NCBI RefSeq assembly: GCF_902388705.1
Contig: NZ_CABMQJ010000002.1
Coordinates: 118,857-182,856 of the forward strand
DNA: 64,000 nt
Source of the DNA: an uncultured Alistipes sp.
Lineage (GTDB): Bacteria > Bacteroidota > Bacteroidia > Bacteroidales > Rikenellaceae
Reading direction: 5' to 3'
The position numbers were made by a program, and so were the translations under genes. Of this stretch, positions 8,407 through 16,092 are shown in pieces. Below the pieces are notes generated by a model. The model ran no database searches. It had not been told where the DNA came from and saw nothing but the letters and a program-made list of their open reading frames with translations. Positions within the stretch are counted from its first letter, which is position 1. Every line of letters starts with the position of its first letter.

Positions 8407-8985
8407 TCAGCAAGATAACTCCATCAACCGCCGCACCCGCTCCGTCTCCTGCCAGCCGCGTTCGGTTGCCGAACCGCGGATGATGGTAAAGAGCACGCGC
8501 AAGGCCGCGTCGCGATGCCGGCTTTCGGTCTTGAAATCCGGCCAGAAAAACTGCTCCAGCAGCCCGGAATACTCCATGCCGAACAGGTATCCCTCTTCGA
8601 CGCACTGCCGGAAAACCGAGCGCTGCCGTTTCCGCAGCAGGCGCCGCTCGCCGTTGACCGCATCGACCGCAACCGGATAGTAGGCGATATCTTCGATGAA
8701 CTGCCAGCTCATCGCTCCGAAAGCATCGTAAGCGGTGACAGCCGAACGCAGCAGCACCTCGACCGGAGTTCGCGATGAGGCGCAAGCAGCGTCCAGCACG
8801 GTATTGAGCCGTTGCAGGCCGTATTCCACACACTGCGTCACCAGTTCCCATTTCCCGGGAAAGAGGCTGCACAACTCGTGTCTGGTGATGCCGAGTTTCC
8901 CGGCAATGGTACGCATCCGCATGTCGCGGATTCCCTCCTGGAGGAAAAGCCCGTAAACGGCTTCCAAAACTGATTCTTTTTCCAT
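8407..8985 (-). CDS. TetR/AcrR-family regulator at the end of the exporter operon
   Basis: A 192-residue protein with a TetR-like N-terminal HTH (residues about 5-50, including MRTIAGKLGITRHELCSLFPGK) and a helical ligand-binding region without strong family marks. The HTH is a little divergent: RHELCSLF replaces the usual short S-x-x-x-(L/I)-Y-x-(H/Y)-F recognition helix pattern. It follows the last ABC permease by 81 nt and ends at a terminator, so it is probably cotranscribed with the pump. The operon also begins with a TetR gene, which gives two regulators for one exporter. It may bind the operon promoter or a distant target. Confidence 0.75.
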   Translation of the reverse strand: MEKESVLEAVYGLFLQEGIRDMRMRTIAGKLGITRHELCSLFPGKWELVTQCVEYGLQRLNTVLDAACASSRTPVEVLLRSAVTAYDAFGAMSWQFIEDIAYYPVAVDAVNGERRLLRKRQRSVFRQCVEEGYLFGMEYSGLLEQFFWPDFKTESRHRDAALRVLFTIIRGSATERGWQETERVRRLMELSC

Positions 8986-9066
8986 AACGGCAGGTATTTT
9001 AAATTAACGGCCGGAGATAGGGAGCGGGGTCCGCGGCCGCAATGCACGGCTGCGGGCAGGGACAGG

Positions 9067-10176
9067 TTAGGCCTGTTTCCTGTAAGTCAGGGTGGCGACG
9101 GCATTGAACACGACCGCAAAAGCGGCCAGAGCGGCGTAGCTGCCCCACAATTCGCCGATCGCAGTGCCTTTGAGGTATACCGCACGCATGACATCGATGA
9201 AATAACGGGGCGGGAAAAACCGGGTGAGCCACTGCGCCCATCCGGGCATCGACTCGATCGGGGTAATCAGGCCGCTCATCAGCACGAAAACCATCACGAA
9301 GAAGAACATGACGAACATCGCCTGCTGCATGGTCGAGGAGTTGTTGGCTGCAATCACCCCCATACCCGACATGGTGAGGATAAACAGCGCCGCAGCCAGG
9401 TAGACAGCGCCGAACGACCCGGCGGGAGCCAGCCCGTAGACAATCCATCCGAGCAGCATGGCTACCGCCAGCACGACCAGCCCGATAATCCAGAACGGAA
9501 TCAGTTTCGCCAGCGTGAATGTAAAGCGGCCGACCGGCGTTACGTTGATCTGCTCGATCGTTCCCGTTTCCTTTTCGCCGACGAGATTCAGCGCCGGGAG
9601 GAAGCCGCACAACATAATCAGCAGCATAATCATCAGCGCGGGAATCATATAATATCGGTATTCGAGCATGGGGTTGTAACGGTTCTGCACCGCAACCATT
9701 TCGGGTGCGGCGGGCAATCCCTCGTCGCCGCGCAACCCGGCAAGGGTCTGCATGACCACCTGCACGGTATATTGCATTCCGAGGTTGCCTTTGAGGGCGT
9801 TCACGCCGTTGGCCGAGATACTCACCTTTTTCGGGGAACCGGCAACAATCGAGCGCTCGAAGTCGTCGGGAATCTCGACAATCACGTCGACCACACCCGC
9901 CTCCAGTTCCGCGAGCGACGTCCCGTAATGCCCCGCCACGTCCTGCAAGGTGAAGTAATCCGAAGCGGCGATTTTCTGCACGAGGCGCCGCGAAGCCGCC
10001 GTACGGTCGTTGTCGACCACCGAAATACGGATATGGCGGACGTCCATCGTCGTGACCCACGGGATGACCAGCATCACCATCAGCGGAAAGACGACGACCA
10101 TCTTCGGCAGGAAAGGATTGCGGATGAACTGCCGGAGCTCCTTATCGAGTAAAACGAGTAGTGTTCGCATCGTCAT
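9067..10176 (-). CDS. ABC-2 type exporter permease (YhhJ/YbhR-like), second copy
   Basis: A 369-residue inner-membrane protein with the ABC-2 layout: one N-terminal TM segment (about 25-45), a large periplasmic loop (about 46-180), then five TM segments. GEKETGTIEQINVTP, the cytosolic elbow that contacts the ATPase, is conserved. Its start overlaps the stop of the preceding permease by 4 nt (ATGA), so translation is coupled. With the paired permease and the two ATPases it should form a heteromeric drug, sterol or lipid exporter reaching TolC through the HlyD-like adaptor. The substrate is unknown. Confidence 0.9.
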   Translation of the reverse strand: MTMRTLLVLLDKELRQFIRNPFLPKMVVVFPLMVMLVIPWVTTMDVRHIRISVVDNDRTAASRRLVQKIAASDYFTLQDVAGHYGTSLAELEAGVVDVIVEIPDDFERSIVAGSPKKVSISANGVNALKGNLGMQYTVQVVMQTLAGLRGDEGLPAAPEMVAVQNRYNPMLEYRYYMIPALMIMLLIMLCGFLPALNLVGEKETGTIEQINVTPVGRFTFTLAKLIPFWIIGLVVLAVAMLLGWIVYGLAPAGSFGAVYLAAALFILTMSGMGVIAANNSSTMQQAMFVMFFFVMVFVLMSGLITPIESMPGWAQWLTRFFPPRYFIDVMRAVYLKGTAIGELWGSYAALAAFAVVFNAVATLTYRKQA

Positions 10177-11267
10177 TCGAGTTTATCGTTGAACTTCTTC
10201 AAAGCCACGCCTATCAAAAGCACGGTCATGGCCAGCAGGATAAAGAACTCCCGCAGCACCGCGGCGAACGGCAGCCCCTCGATCATCAGTTTGCGCACGG
10301 CGGAGATATACCAGCGTGTGGGAATGATGTACGAAACGCCCTGCAGGACGCCCGGCATATTTTCGATGGGGAAGACCATGCCCGAGAGCATGATAATCGG
10401 CAGGATGAGCAGCATGCCCGAAATCAGCATCGCCGTAATCTGGTTGTCGGACACGGTGGAGATAAACAGCCCGAGGGCCAGCGCCAGCACCAGATAGAGC
10501 ATCGACAGCCCGACCAATCCGCCGATGCTGCCCGACATGGGTACGTCGAGGACATAACGCGCCAGCAGGAGAATCGTCGCGAGGTTCATACACGAGAGCA
10601 GGAAATAGGGAATCATCTTGGCGAAGATAATCCGGAGCGGACGCACGGGCGATACCAGCAGCACCTCCATCGTCCCCGTTTCCTTTTCGCGCACAATCGA
10701 CACGGAGGTCATCATGGCGCAAATAAGGATGAAAATCAGCCCCATGATACCCGGTACGAAATTATAGGCGCTCTTCATCCGGGGATTATACAAGAGGTGT
10801 GTTTCGGGCATGGCGCCAGCGGACTGCCGCCCGGAGAGCAGGATATTCTGCAAATAACCGGCGCCGGCGACCGCCGTATTGGGGTTCGAGGCATCGAAAA
10901 CCAGCTGGACGGCCGTTTCAGACACAGCTTCCGGGCCTGCGGCAGCCATCCGGCGGTCGTAGTCGTCGGCAAAGACCACCACGGCGTCGGCCCTGCCTGT
11001 ACGCAGGACATCGTCGATTTCCGCCTGCGAAATGTAACCCCGGAAACTGAAGTAGGGATTGGCCGCAATGCGCTGCACCTCTCCGCGGACGGCCTCCGTC
11101 CGGTGCGGGGCCGCCACGGCGAAGTCGATGTTGTTGATTTCGACCGAAATGGCGAATCCGAACAACAGCAGCTGGATAACGGGCATGACCAGCACGATAA
11201 GCATCGTACGCCGGTCGCGCAGGATATGCAGCGCCTCCTTTTTGACGAATGACAAGAAGCCTCCCAT
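10173..11267 (-). CDS. ABC-2 type exporter permease, first copy
   Basis: A 364-residue membrane protein starting MGGFLSFVKKEALHILRDRR at 11267, where TAATG overlaps the stop of the ATPase upstream. It has one N-terminal TM segment, a periplasmic domain to about residue 170 and five C-terminal TM segments. The conserved EKETGTMEVLLVSPVRP lies before TM3. It is a paralogue of the next gene, and together they look like YbhS/YbhR-type halves of one exporter. The long frame that continues upstream of 11267 is out-of-frame sequence over the ATPase gene and is not coding. Confidence 0.9.
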   Translation of the reverse strand: MGGFLSFVKKEALHILRDRRTMLIVLVMPVIQLLLFGFAISVEINNIDFAVAAPHRTEAVRGEVQRIAANPYFSFRGYISQAEIDDVLRTGRADAVVVFADDYDRRMAAAGPEAVSETAVQLVFDASNPNTAVAGAGYLQNILLSGRQSAGAMPETHLLYNPRMKSAYNFVPGIMGLIFILICAMMTSVSIVREKETGTMEVLLVSPVRPLRIIFAKMIPYFLLSCMNLATILLLARYVLDVPMSGSIGGLVGLSMLYLVLALALGLFISTVSDNQITAMLISGMLLILPIIMLSGMVFPIENMPGVLQGVSYIIPTRWYISAVRKLMIEGLPFAAVLREFFILLAMTVLLIGVALKKFNDKLE

Positions 11268-12007
11268 TATTCGGCGCGTTTGGCCTCCCGCGCCAACGAA
11301 CGGAACACCTCGTCCATCGATGCGGCGGCAAATTGTTTTTTCAGAGCGGCAGGGGTGTCCAGCGCGCGGATCTGTCCGTCGACCATAATCGACACGCGCG
11401 AGCAGTACTCCGCCTCGTCCATATAGTGCGTGGTCACGAACACCGTGGTGCCCCCGGCGGCGGCCTCGTAAATCATCTCCCAGAACTGGCGGCGCGTCAC
11501 GGGATCGACGCCCCCGGTAGGCTCGTCGAGGAAGACCACCTCGGGCCGGTGGAGCGTCGCCACCGAGAAAGCCAGTTTCTGTTTCCAGCCCAGCGGCAGG
11601 GAGCCTACCGGCGTGTTGATTTCCGAACGGAAGCGCAGACGGCCGAGCATCGTCACCGCACGGCGCAGTATCTGCATCCGCGTCAATCCATAGATGCCGC
11701 CGTAGAGGCGGATATTCTCCAGCACCGTAAGATCGTCGTAGAGCGAAAAACGCTGGCTCATATAACCTATATGGCGTTTGATTTGCTCGCCCTCGCGCAT
11801 GATGTCGAACCCGGCGACCGTACCGCCGCCCGAAGTAGGGTAGCTCAACCCGCAGAGCATGCGCATCGCAGTGGTCTTGCCGGCGCCGTTCGCCCCGAGG
11901 AACCCGAAAATCTCCCCGCGGCCCACGTCGAACGTAATGCGGTCGACGGCGGTAAAACCGCCGAACCGCTTGCATAAATCCCGGACGGATATTATCGGCT
12001 CATTCAT
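11267..12007 (-). CDS. ABC transporter ATP-binding protein, second copy
   Basis: A single nucleotide-binding domain of 246 residues. Walker A is GANGAGKT (about residues 39-46), the Q-loop region is GYMSQRFSLYDDL, Walker B is VVFLDEPTGGVDP and the switch histidine is in VTTHYMDEAEYC. The signature helix reads LPLGWKQKL instead of LSGGQ, a change common in YhiH/RbbA-like exporters. It overlaps the ATPase upstream by 8 nt and the permease downstream by 1 nt. It powers the exporter, probably as a heterodimer with the preceding ATPase. Confidence 0.92.
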   Translation of the reverse strand: MNEPIISVRDLCKRFGGFTAVDRITFDVGRGEIFGFLGANGAGKTTAMRMLCGLSYPTSGGGTVAGFDIMREGEQIKRHIGYMSQRFSLYDDLTVLENIRLYGGIYGLTRMQILRRAVTMLGRLRFRSEINTPVGSLPLGWKQKLAFSVATLHRPEVVFLDEPTGGVDPVTRRQFWEMIYEAAAGGTTVFVTTHYMDEAEYCSRVSIMVDGQIRALDTPAALKKQFAAASMDEVFRSLAREAKRAE

Positions 12008-12911
12008 GGCGCATCAGTTTTATAAATACATCTTCGATTCCCGCATCGGCCGGACGCACCGTCACATCGCGAAATCCCTGCCCGGCCAGCTCCCGGGCCA
12101 GTTCGCCCGCATCGAAACCGGGAGCCGCAATGAGGTGGTGCGCCTCGCCGAAAGGGTAGCATTCACGCACCCCGGCCGAACGGCGGGCCGCCAGCAGCAG
12201 GCCGTACATGTCGTCACCCGAAAGTGCGAAAAGCGGCTCGTCGAACCGTGCGACGATGCCCTGCGGCGTATCGATGCCGAGCACCTTCCCGTTGTTGCAC
12301 AAAGCGATGCGCTCGCAGCGGCGGGCCTCGTCCATGTAGGGCGTCGACACGAGAATCGAAATTCCCTTGTTTTTCAGTTCGGACAGCATGTCCCAGAATT
12401 CGCTGCGCGACACGGCATCCACGCCCGTTGTCGGCTCGTCGAGCAGCAGCACCGAGGGGCGGTGAATCAAGGCACAGCACAGCGCCAGTTTCTGTTTCAT
12501 ACCGCCCGAAAGTTTTCCGGCACGGCGTGTGCGGAACGGCTCTATCCGGCTGTAAATCGGGGCTATCAAATCGTAGTTGGCCCGCATTTCAACGCCGAAA
12601 AGCGCCGCGAAGAACGCGAGGTTCTCCTCGACCGACAAGTCGGGGTAGAGCGAGAAGCGACCCGGCATGTAACCCACGCGCTCGCGGATTTTGCGGTAGT
12701 CGGCGACGATGTCCAAACCGTCGACCCGGGCGCTGCCGGCATCGGGATTCAGCAGCGTAGCAAGCAGCCGGAACAGCGTGGTTTTACCTGCGCCGTCGGG
12801 GCCGATAAGGCCGAACAGCTCGCCGCGCCCCACTTCGAACGACACGCAGTCCAGTGCCGTCAGCGCACCGTAGCGTTTGGTCAGGGCATCTGCTTTGATT
12901 GCGGCATCCAT
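12000..12911 (-). CDS. ABC transporter ATP-binding protein, first copy
   Basis: A 303-residue ATPase starting MDAAIKADALTKRYG at 12911. Walker A is GPDGAGKT, the signature is the canonical LSGGMKQKL, Walker B is VLLLDEPTTGVD and the switch region reads VSTPYMDEARRC, with Pro in place of the usual switch His. About 60 residues beyond the standard domain (LLLAARRSAGVRE to the end) form a C-terminal extension found in YbhF-like exporters. One ATPase has a degenerate signature and a normal switch His; the other has a normal signature and lacks the His. That points to an asymmetric heterodimer with unequal ATP sites. Confidence 0.92.
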   Translation of the reverse strand: MDAAIKADALTKRYGALTALDCVSFEVGRGELFGLIGPDGAGKTTLFRLLATLLNPDAGSARVDGLDIVADYRKIRERVGYMPGRFSLYPDLSVEENLAFFAALFGVEMRANYDLIAPIYSRIEPFRTRRAGKLSGGMKQKLALCCALIHRPSVLLLDEPTTGVDAVSRSEFWDMLSELKNKGISILVSTPYMDEARRCERIALCNNGKVLGIDTPQGIVARFDEPLFALSGDDMYGLLLAARRSAGVRECYPFGEAHHLIAAPGFDAGELARELAGQGFRDVTVRPADAGIEDVFIKLMRHE

Positions 12912-12922
12912 CGCATCCGGGT

Positions 12923-13816
12923 TTATTCGTCCAGTTTCACTTCGCCGTACAGGCCGATTTTCAGCCGTCCGTCGTTCTCGACGGCAATTTTCACGGCATA
13001 GACCAGGTTGGCGCGCGTATCCCGGGTCTGGATGGTTTTGGGCGTGAATTCGCTCTCCGAGGCAATCCAGGTGATATGTCCCGGATAATCGCGCCGCTCC
13101 CCGCCGCCGAAATCGGCGGTAACGGTCACCGGCCGGCCGAGCTCCAGCCCGGAAAGCTGGTCCGACGTGAAGTAGGCCCGCAGGTAGATTCGGCCGAGGT
13201 CGGCCACTTTCATCAGCGGACGGCCCACCGAGGCCAACTCCCCGGCCTCGCTGTATTTGGCCAGCACCGTCCCGGCAATGGGCGATGCGATGCGGCATTT
13301 CGAAAGCCGGTCTTCGACCTGCGCAATCTGCAGTTCGATGGACGAAGTATTCTCGTCGATGGAGGCCGTATTGTTCTTCAGCGTCGAAAGCTGGGCGTCG
13401 AGCTGGCCGTTCAGCACCTTGAGCTGGGCATCGATGTCGTCGAGCTGTTTGGCGGTGGCGGCACCGTCTTTCAGCAGGTTTTCAACACGGCGGCGCTCGG
13501 TCTGCTGTTTGGCTATCTGCTCGCGCAGGGCGGCGACCTGCTTCGAAATGTCCGGGCGGCCCGAACGTACCGACGCAGCCGTGCGTTCGAGCTGCAGCTT
13601 CTGCAGGTAGAGCTGTACGGTGTCGATCGCACCTACCTGCCGTCCGGCTTCCAGCACATCGCCCTCCTCGGCGTCGAAGCGGAGAATGCGTCCGGCGGCC
13701 TCGGCGGACACGACCACCTCGGCAGCTTCGAATGTTCCCGTCGCATCGAAATCGCCGTCATGCCCGCAGGCGACGGCCAGGAGCGGCAGGACGCCGTAAA
13801 TAATGGTTCGTTTCAT
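12923..13816 (-). CDS. HlyD/MFP-family adaptor lipoprotein
   Basis: A 297-residue periplasmic adaptor with a lipobox LAVACG, so it is probably anchored in the inner membrane by lipid. It has a split biotinyl-lipoyl domain (EGDVLEAGRQVGAID, and IASPIAGTVLAKYSEAGELASVG), a long coiled coil between them (about residues 70-175) and a C-terminal beta-barrel. It would bridge the ABC permeases and the TolC-like channel encoded 3 nt upstream. It is on the short side for the family and matches YbhG-type adaptors of ABC-2 exporters. Confidence 0.92.
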   Translation of the reverse strand: MKRTIIYGVLPLLAVACGHDGDFDATGTFEAAEVVVSAEAAGRILRFDAEEGDVLEAGRQVGAIDTVQLYLQKLQLERTAASVRSGRPDISKQVAALREQIAKQQTERRRVENLLKDGAATAKQLDDIDAQLKVLNGQLDAQLSTLKNNTASIDENTSSIELQIAQVEDRLSKCRIASPIAGTVLAKYSEAGELASVGRPLMKVADLGRIYLRAYFTSDQLSGLELGRPVTVTADFGGGERRDYPGHITWIASESEFTPKTIQTRDTRANLVYAVKIAVENDGRLKIGLYGEVKLDE

Positions 13817-13819
13817 GGT

Positions 13820-15100
13820 TTATCGGTTTACAGTATGTTTCAGTTCGTAAATGGTTTTGACCAATTCTATTTCGCGGGCCGAACGCGCCGTTGCGGCCGC
13901 AGCCTCTTCGGTAATCTTGCGCAGCAGGTCGTTGGTGTCGATTACGCCATTGCGGAGTTTCGACTCGGCGGCCTCGCGCACCGAACGGCGCAGCGCAACG
14001 ATACGGTCGTCATCGGCAAGGGCTTTGCGCAAACGGGCGATGTCACCGCTCTCCTCCGTTGTCTGCAACTTGGTGTTAAACAGGAAGATGTCACGCTGCA
14101 CCTCGACCTGCTGTTGAGCCGACCGAAGTTTTTTCAGCGAATTGCCGCGCGTATAGTAAGCTCCGAAATTCCACGACATCCGCACGCCGACAAGGGCGTT
14201 CCACGACCAGTCGCCGTTCATCATGCTCTGCATGTAATCCAGTCCCGGATAACCGTAATACCCTTGAGCAAAGAGTCCGAAGCGGGGACGCGACGAAGAT
14301 TTGACCAGCGACTCCTGGGCCGCGAGTTTATCGATCCGCGCGTCGAACAACGCCAACTCGGGGCGCTCCGGCTCAAAGGAATGCGGCTCCGCGACATCGG
14401 GACGCACCAGCGCCGCATCGCCGAGCGGCCGGCCGATGAACACCTCCAGCATCCGGCGGTAGCTGTCGCGGGAGGCTTCGACCTGCGTCAGTTGCTGGCC
14501 CACGGAGAGCAGTTCGGCCTCCACGGCATCGGCGTCGGCCTGCGTCGCCACGCCGTTGCGCCGCAACGCACGCACCTTGTCGAAGTTGCTGCGCAGCAGT
14601 TCGAGCGTCAGGTTCGTCTGCACAATCTGCTCCTCAAGCAACAGGATACCGAAATAGAGGTTGTCGACCCGCCCCTGCAATGCGTAGAAATCGACGTCGG
14701 CGGAGCGCTGCTGTTCGGCCGCCTCCGCCTCGGCAATCCGTTTGTCAGCCCCCGCCTTGCCGCCGTCCCAGATGGTCTGGTTCAGTTCCAGCTGCACTTT
14801 ATACTGATCTTTGTCCAGCCCGGGAATCGAAATGCCCTGTTGCGCGAGCATTCCGGTCAGCGCATCGGGAAAATTCGGAACCCCGGTCTGCCACGTGGCC
14901 TGCGCCGAAAGCCCCAGCTGGGGCAGCCAGGTACGGCGGGCGTTCGACAGGGTATAACCGGTCGTCTGCCGTATCAGGTCGTACTGCCGGATTTCGGGAT
15001 AATGTGCGCGGGCCAGGGCCCGGCACTCGTCGAGCGTCGGTTGCGCACCGGCCGAAAACACCGCAAACAGGCACCAGCACAAGATAACGATTCGTTTCAT
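13820..15100 (-). CDS. TolC-family outer-membrane efflux channel
   Basis: A 426-residue protein with a signal peptide (MKRIVILCWCLFAVFSAGAQ) and two outer-membrane-efflux repeats of long helices. Typical pieces are LARAHYPEIRQYDL near the N-terminus, LFAQGYYGYPG and GVRMSWNFGAYYTRGN in the middle, and LRNGVIDTNDLLRKI in the second repeat. It should trimerise and span the outer membrane and periplasm as the exit duct for the downstream ABC exporter. It is 3 nt after the TetR gene and 3 nt before the adaptor, tightly packed in the operon. Confidence 0.92.
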   Translation of the reverse strand: MKRIVILCWCLFAVFSAGAQPTLDECRALARAHYPEIRQYDLIRQTTGYTLSNARRTWLPQLGLSAQATWQTGVPNFPDALTGMLAQQGISIPGLDKDQYKVQLELNQTIWDGGKAGADKRIAEAEAAEQQRSADVDFYALQGRVDNLYFGILLLEEQIVQTNLTLELLRSNFDKVRALRRNGVATQADADAVEAELLSVGQQLTQVEASRDSYRRMLEVFIGRPLGDAALVRPDVAEPHSFEPERPELALFDARIDKLAAQESLVKSSSRPRFGLFAQGYYGYPGLDYMQSMMNGDWSWNALVGVRMSWNFGAYYTRGNSLKKLRSAQQQVEVQRDIFLFNTKLQTTEESGDIARLRKALADDDRIVALRRSVREAAESKLRNGVIDTNDLLRKITEEAAAATARSAREIELVKTIYELKHTVNR

Positions 15101-15103
15101 AGC

Positions 15104-15727
15104 TTATATTTTTTTAAGACGCCGTGTAATGACTTCGACATTCTCCGCCTTGCGCAGCTCGAAAAAACGGGCCCGGTCGTTCGAAAAACTCCCGAGAATC
15201 GGTTCGATAAGCGGATAGGCGATAAACGGAAAAACGTTGAGCGAGATAATATCGAGCATCAGCATCCGGACATCCAGCGGCTCCGCTTCCCCACGGGCCG
15301 ACAATGCGTCCAGTTCCCGCTGCATGTCGCGCATCAGCGTATCGGCGATTTCCCGGATGCGCGCACGCATGGTTTCATAACGGTCGGGCCGCGAAAAGAC
15401 CTCGTTGACAATGAAACGCGGCAAATCGGGGTTTCGCGCGATAAAATCGAAATGGCTGCCAATCGCATCCCGCAGCCGCTCCTGCAGCGGAAGGTTCGGC
15501 TGCCCGAATGCCGCCAGCACCGATTCGCCCATCAGACGGAGTTTCTCGTCGAGAATCCGCTCGAAAAGCTGTTCTTTCGTCCGGAAGTAATAATGCAGCA
15601 TGGCGTGCGTTACGCCGGCAGCCGAAGCGATCGAAGTGGTGCGTGCACCGTCGAAACCCTTCGACAGAAACTCCTGCTCAGCCGCTGCGAGTATCGCCTG
15701 TTCTTTGGTTTGTGTCGATTCGGTCAT
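15104..15727 (-). CDS. TetR/AcrR-family regulator, first gene of the exporter operon
   Basis: A 207-residue regulator with a classic TetR HTH (ILAAAEQEFLSKGFDGART then IASAAGVTHAMLHYYFRTKEQL, about residues 10-57) and a C-terminal helical domain resembling those of lipid- and drug-responsive repressors. Being first in the operon, it most likely represses its own promoter and that of the pump. A perfect 8-bp inverted repeat at 15739-15769 lies between its start codon and the -7 box, a good place for its operator. The ligand is presumably a pump substrate. Confidence 0.9.
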   Translation of the reverse strand: MTESTQTKEQAILAAAEQEFLSKGFDGARTTSIASAAGVTHAMLHYYFRTKEQLFERILDEKLRLMGESVLAAFGQPNLPLQERLRDAIGSHFDFIARNPDLPRFIVNEVFSRPDRYETMRARIREIADTLMRDMQRELDALSARGEAEPLDVRMLMLDIISLNVFPFIAYPLIEPILGSFSNDRARFFELRKAENVEVITRRLKKI

Positions 15728-15738
15728 GGTTTTATTGT

Positions 15739-15769
15739 ATTAACAATTCAATCTAACAATTTTGTTAAT
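15739..15769. promoter_or_regulatory. Candidate operator of the exporter operon
   Basis: ATTAACAA (15739-15746) and TTGTTAAT (15762-15769) are perfect inverted repeats with a 15-nt spacer, directly downstream of the -7 box. Size and place fit a TetR dimer site, which would block initiation. Confidence 0.55.
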
Positions 15770-15770
15770 G

Positions 15771-15801
15771 CAAATATACGGACAAAAACCATATCTCCAA
15801 A
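15771..15801 (-). promoter_or_regulatory. Bacteroidetes-type promoter of the exporter operon
   Basis: On the minus strand TTTG (15798-15801), 19 nt, then TATATTTG (15771-15778). This is a full match to the -33/-7 consensus used by the Bacteroidetes primary sigma factor. It drives tetR-tolC-hlyD-ABC. Confidence 0.75.
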
Positions 15802-16017
15802 CAATCGCAGGGATTTTTCCGCCGGAACTGAAACATACTACCAAAATTTGATAGTATAATGCCGGATACATCCCGGCATCCGTTTCGACACACAGGCCCG
15901 GCACATGCCGGAATCGGACGGCGGACAGGGCTGCGTGCGATTTCTGTTTTGCACACGCCCAAACCTCCGGGGAGCATAAAAAAAGCCGCAGGATACCCGT
16001 TCTGCCCTAAAAAGTCC

Positions 16018-16025
16018 TACCTTTG
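16018..16025 (+). promoter_or_regulatory. -7 box for the TPR/HTH gene
   Basis: TACCTTTG fits TAnnTTTG and lies 68 nt before the ATG at 16093. I see no clear -33 element. Between this and the exporter promoter, 15838-15854 forms an imperfect 17-nt palindrome (14 of 17 positions match). Confidence 0.55.
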
Positions 16026-16092
16026 CGCCGAAAATACCGACCCGCATTCCACACCGGCGCAAATCCGGACGAATGCACAACCAGCTAAACCC

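Noticed and set aside
11268..11975. Extension of the first ABC permease by over 230 residues upstream
   Set aside because: The added part overlaps the ATPase gene in another frame and looks random; the permease family starts at 11267 with a TAATG overlap.
15838..15854. Imperfect 17-nt palindrome between the TetR and TPR genes
   Set aside because: Three of seventeen positions break the symmetry and the DNA is AT-rich, so chance is likely; only noted.
12899..15859. A 986-codon plus-strand frame opposite the HlyD, TolC and TetR genes
   Set aside because: It mirrors well-recognised genes on the other strand, has no family likeness and has the Arg/His/Gly/Gln-rich composition of GC-rich antisense frames.
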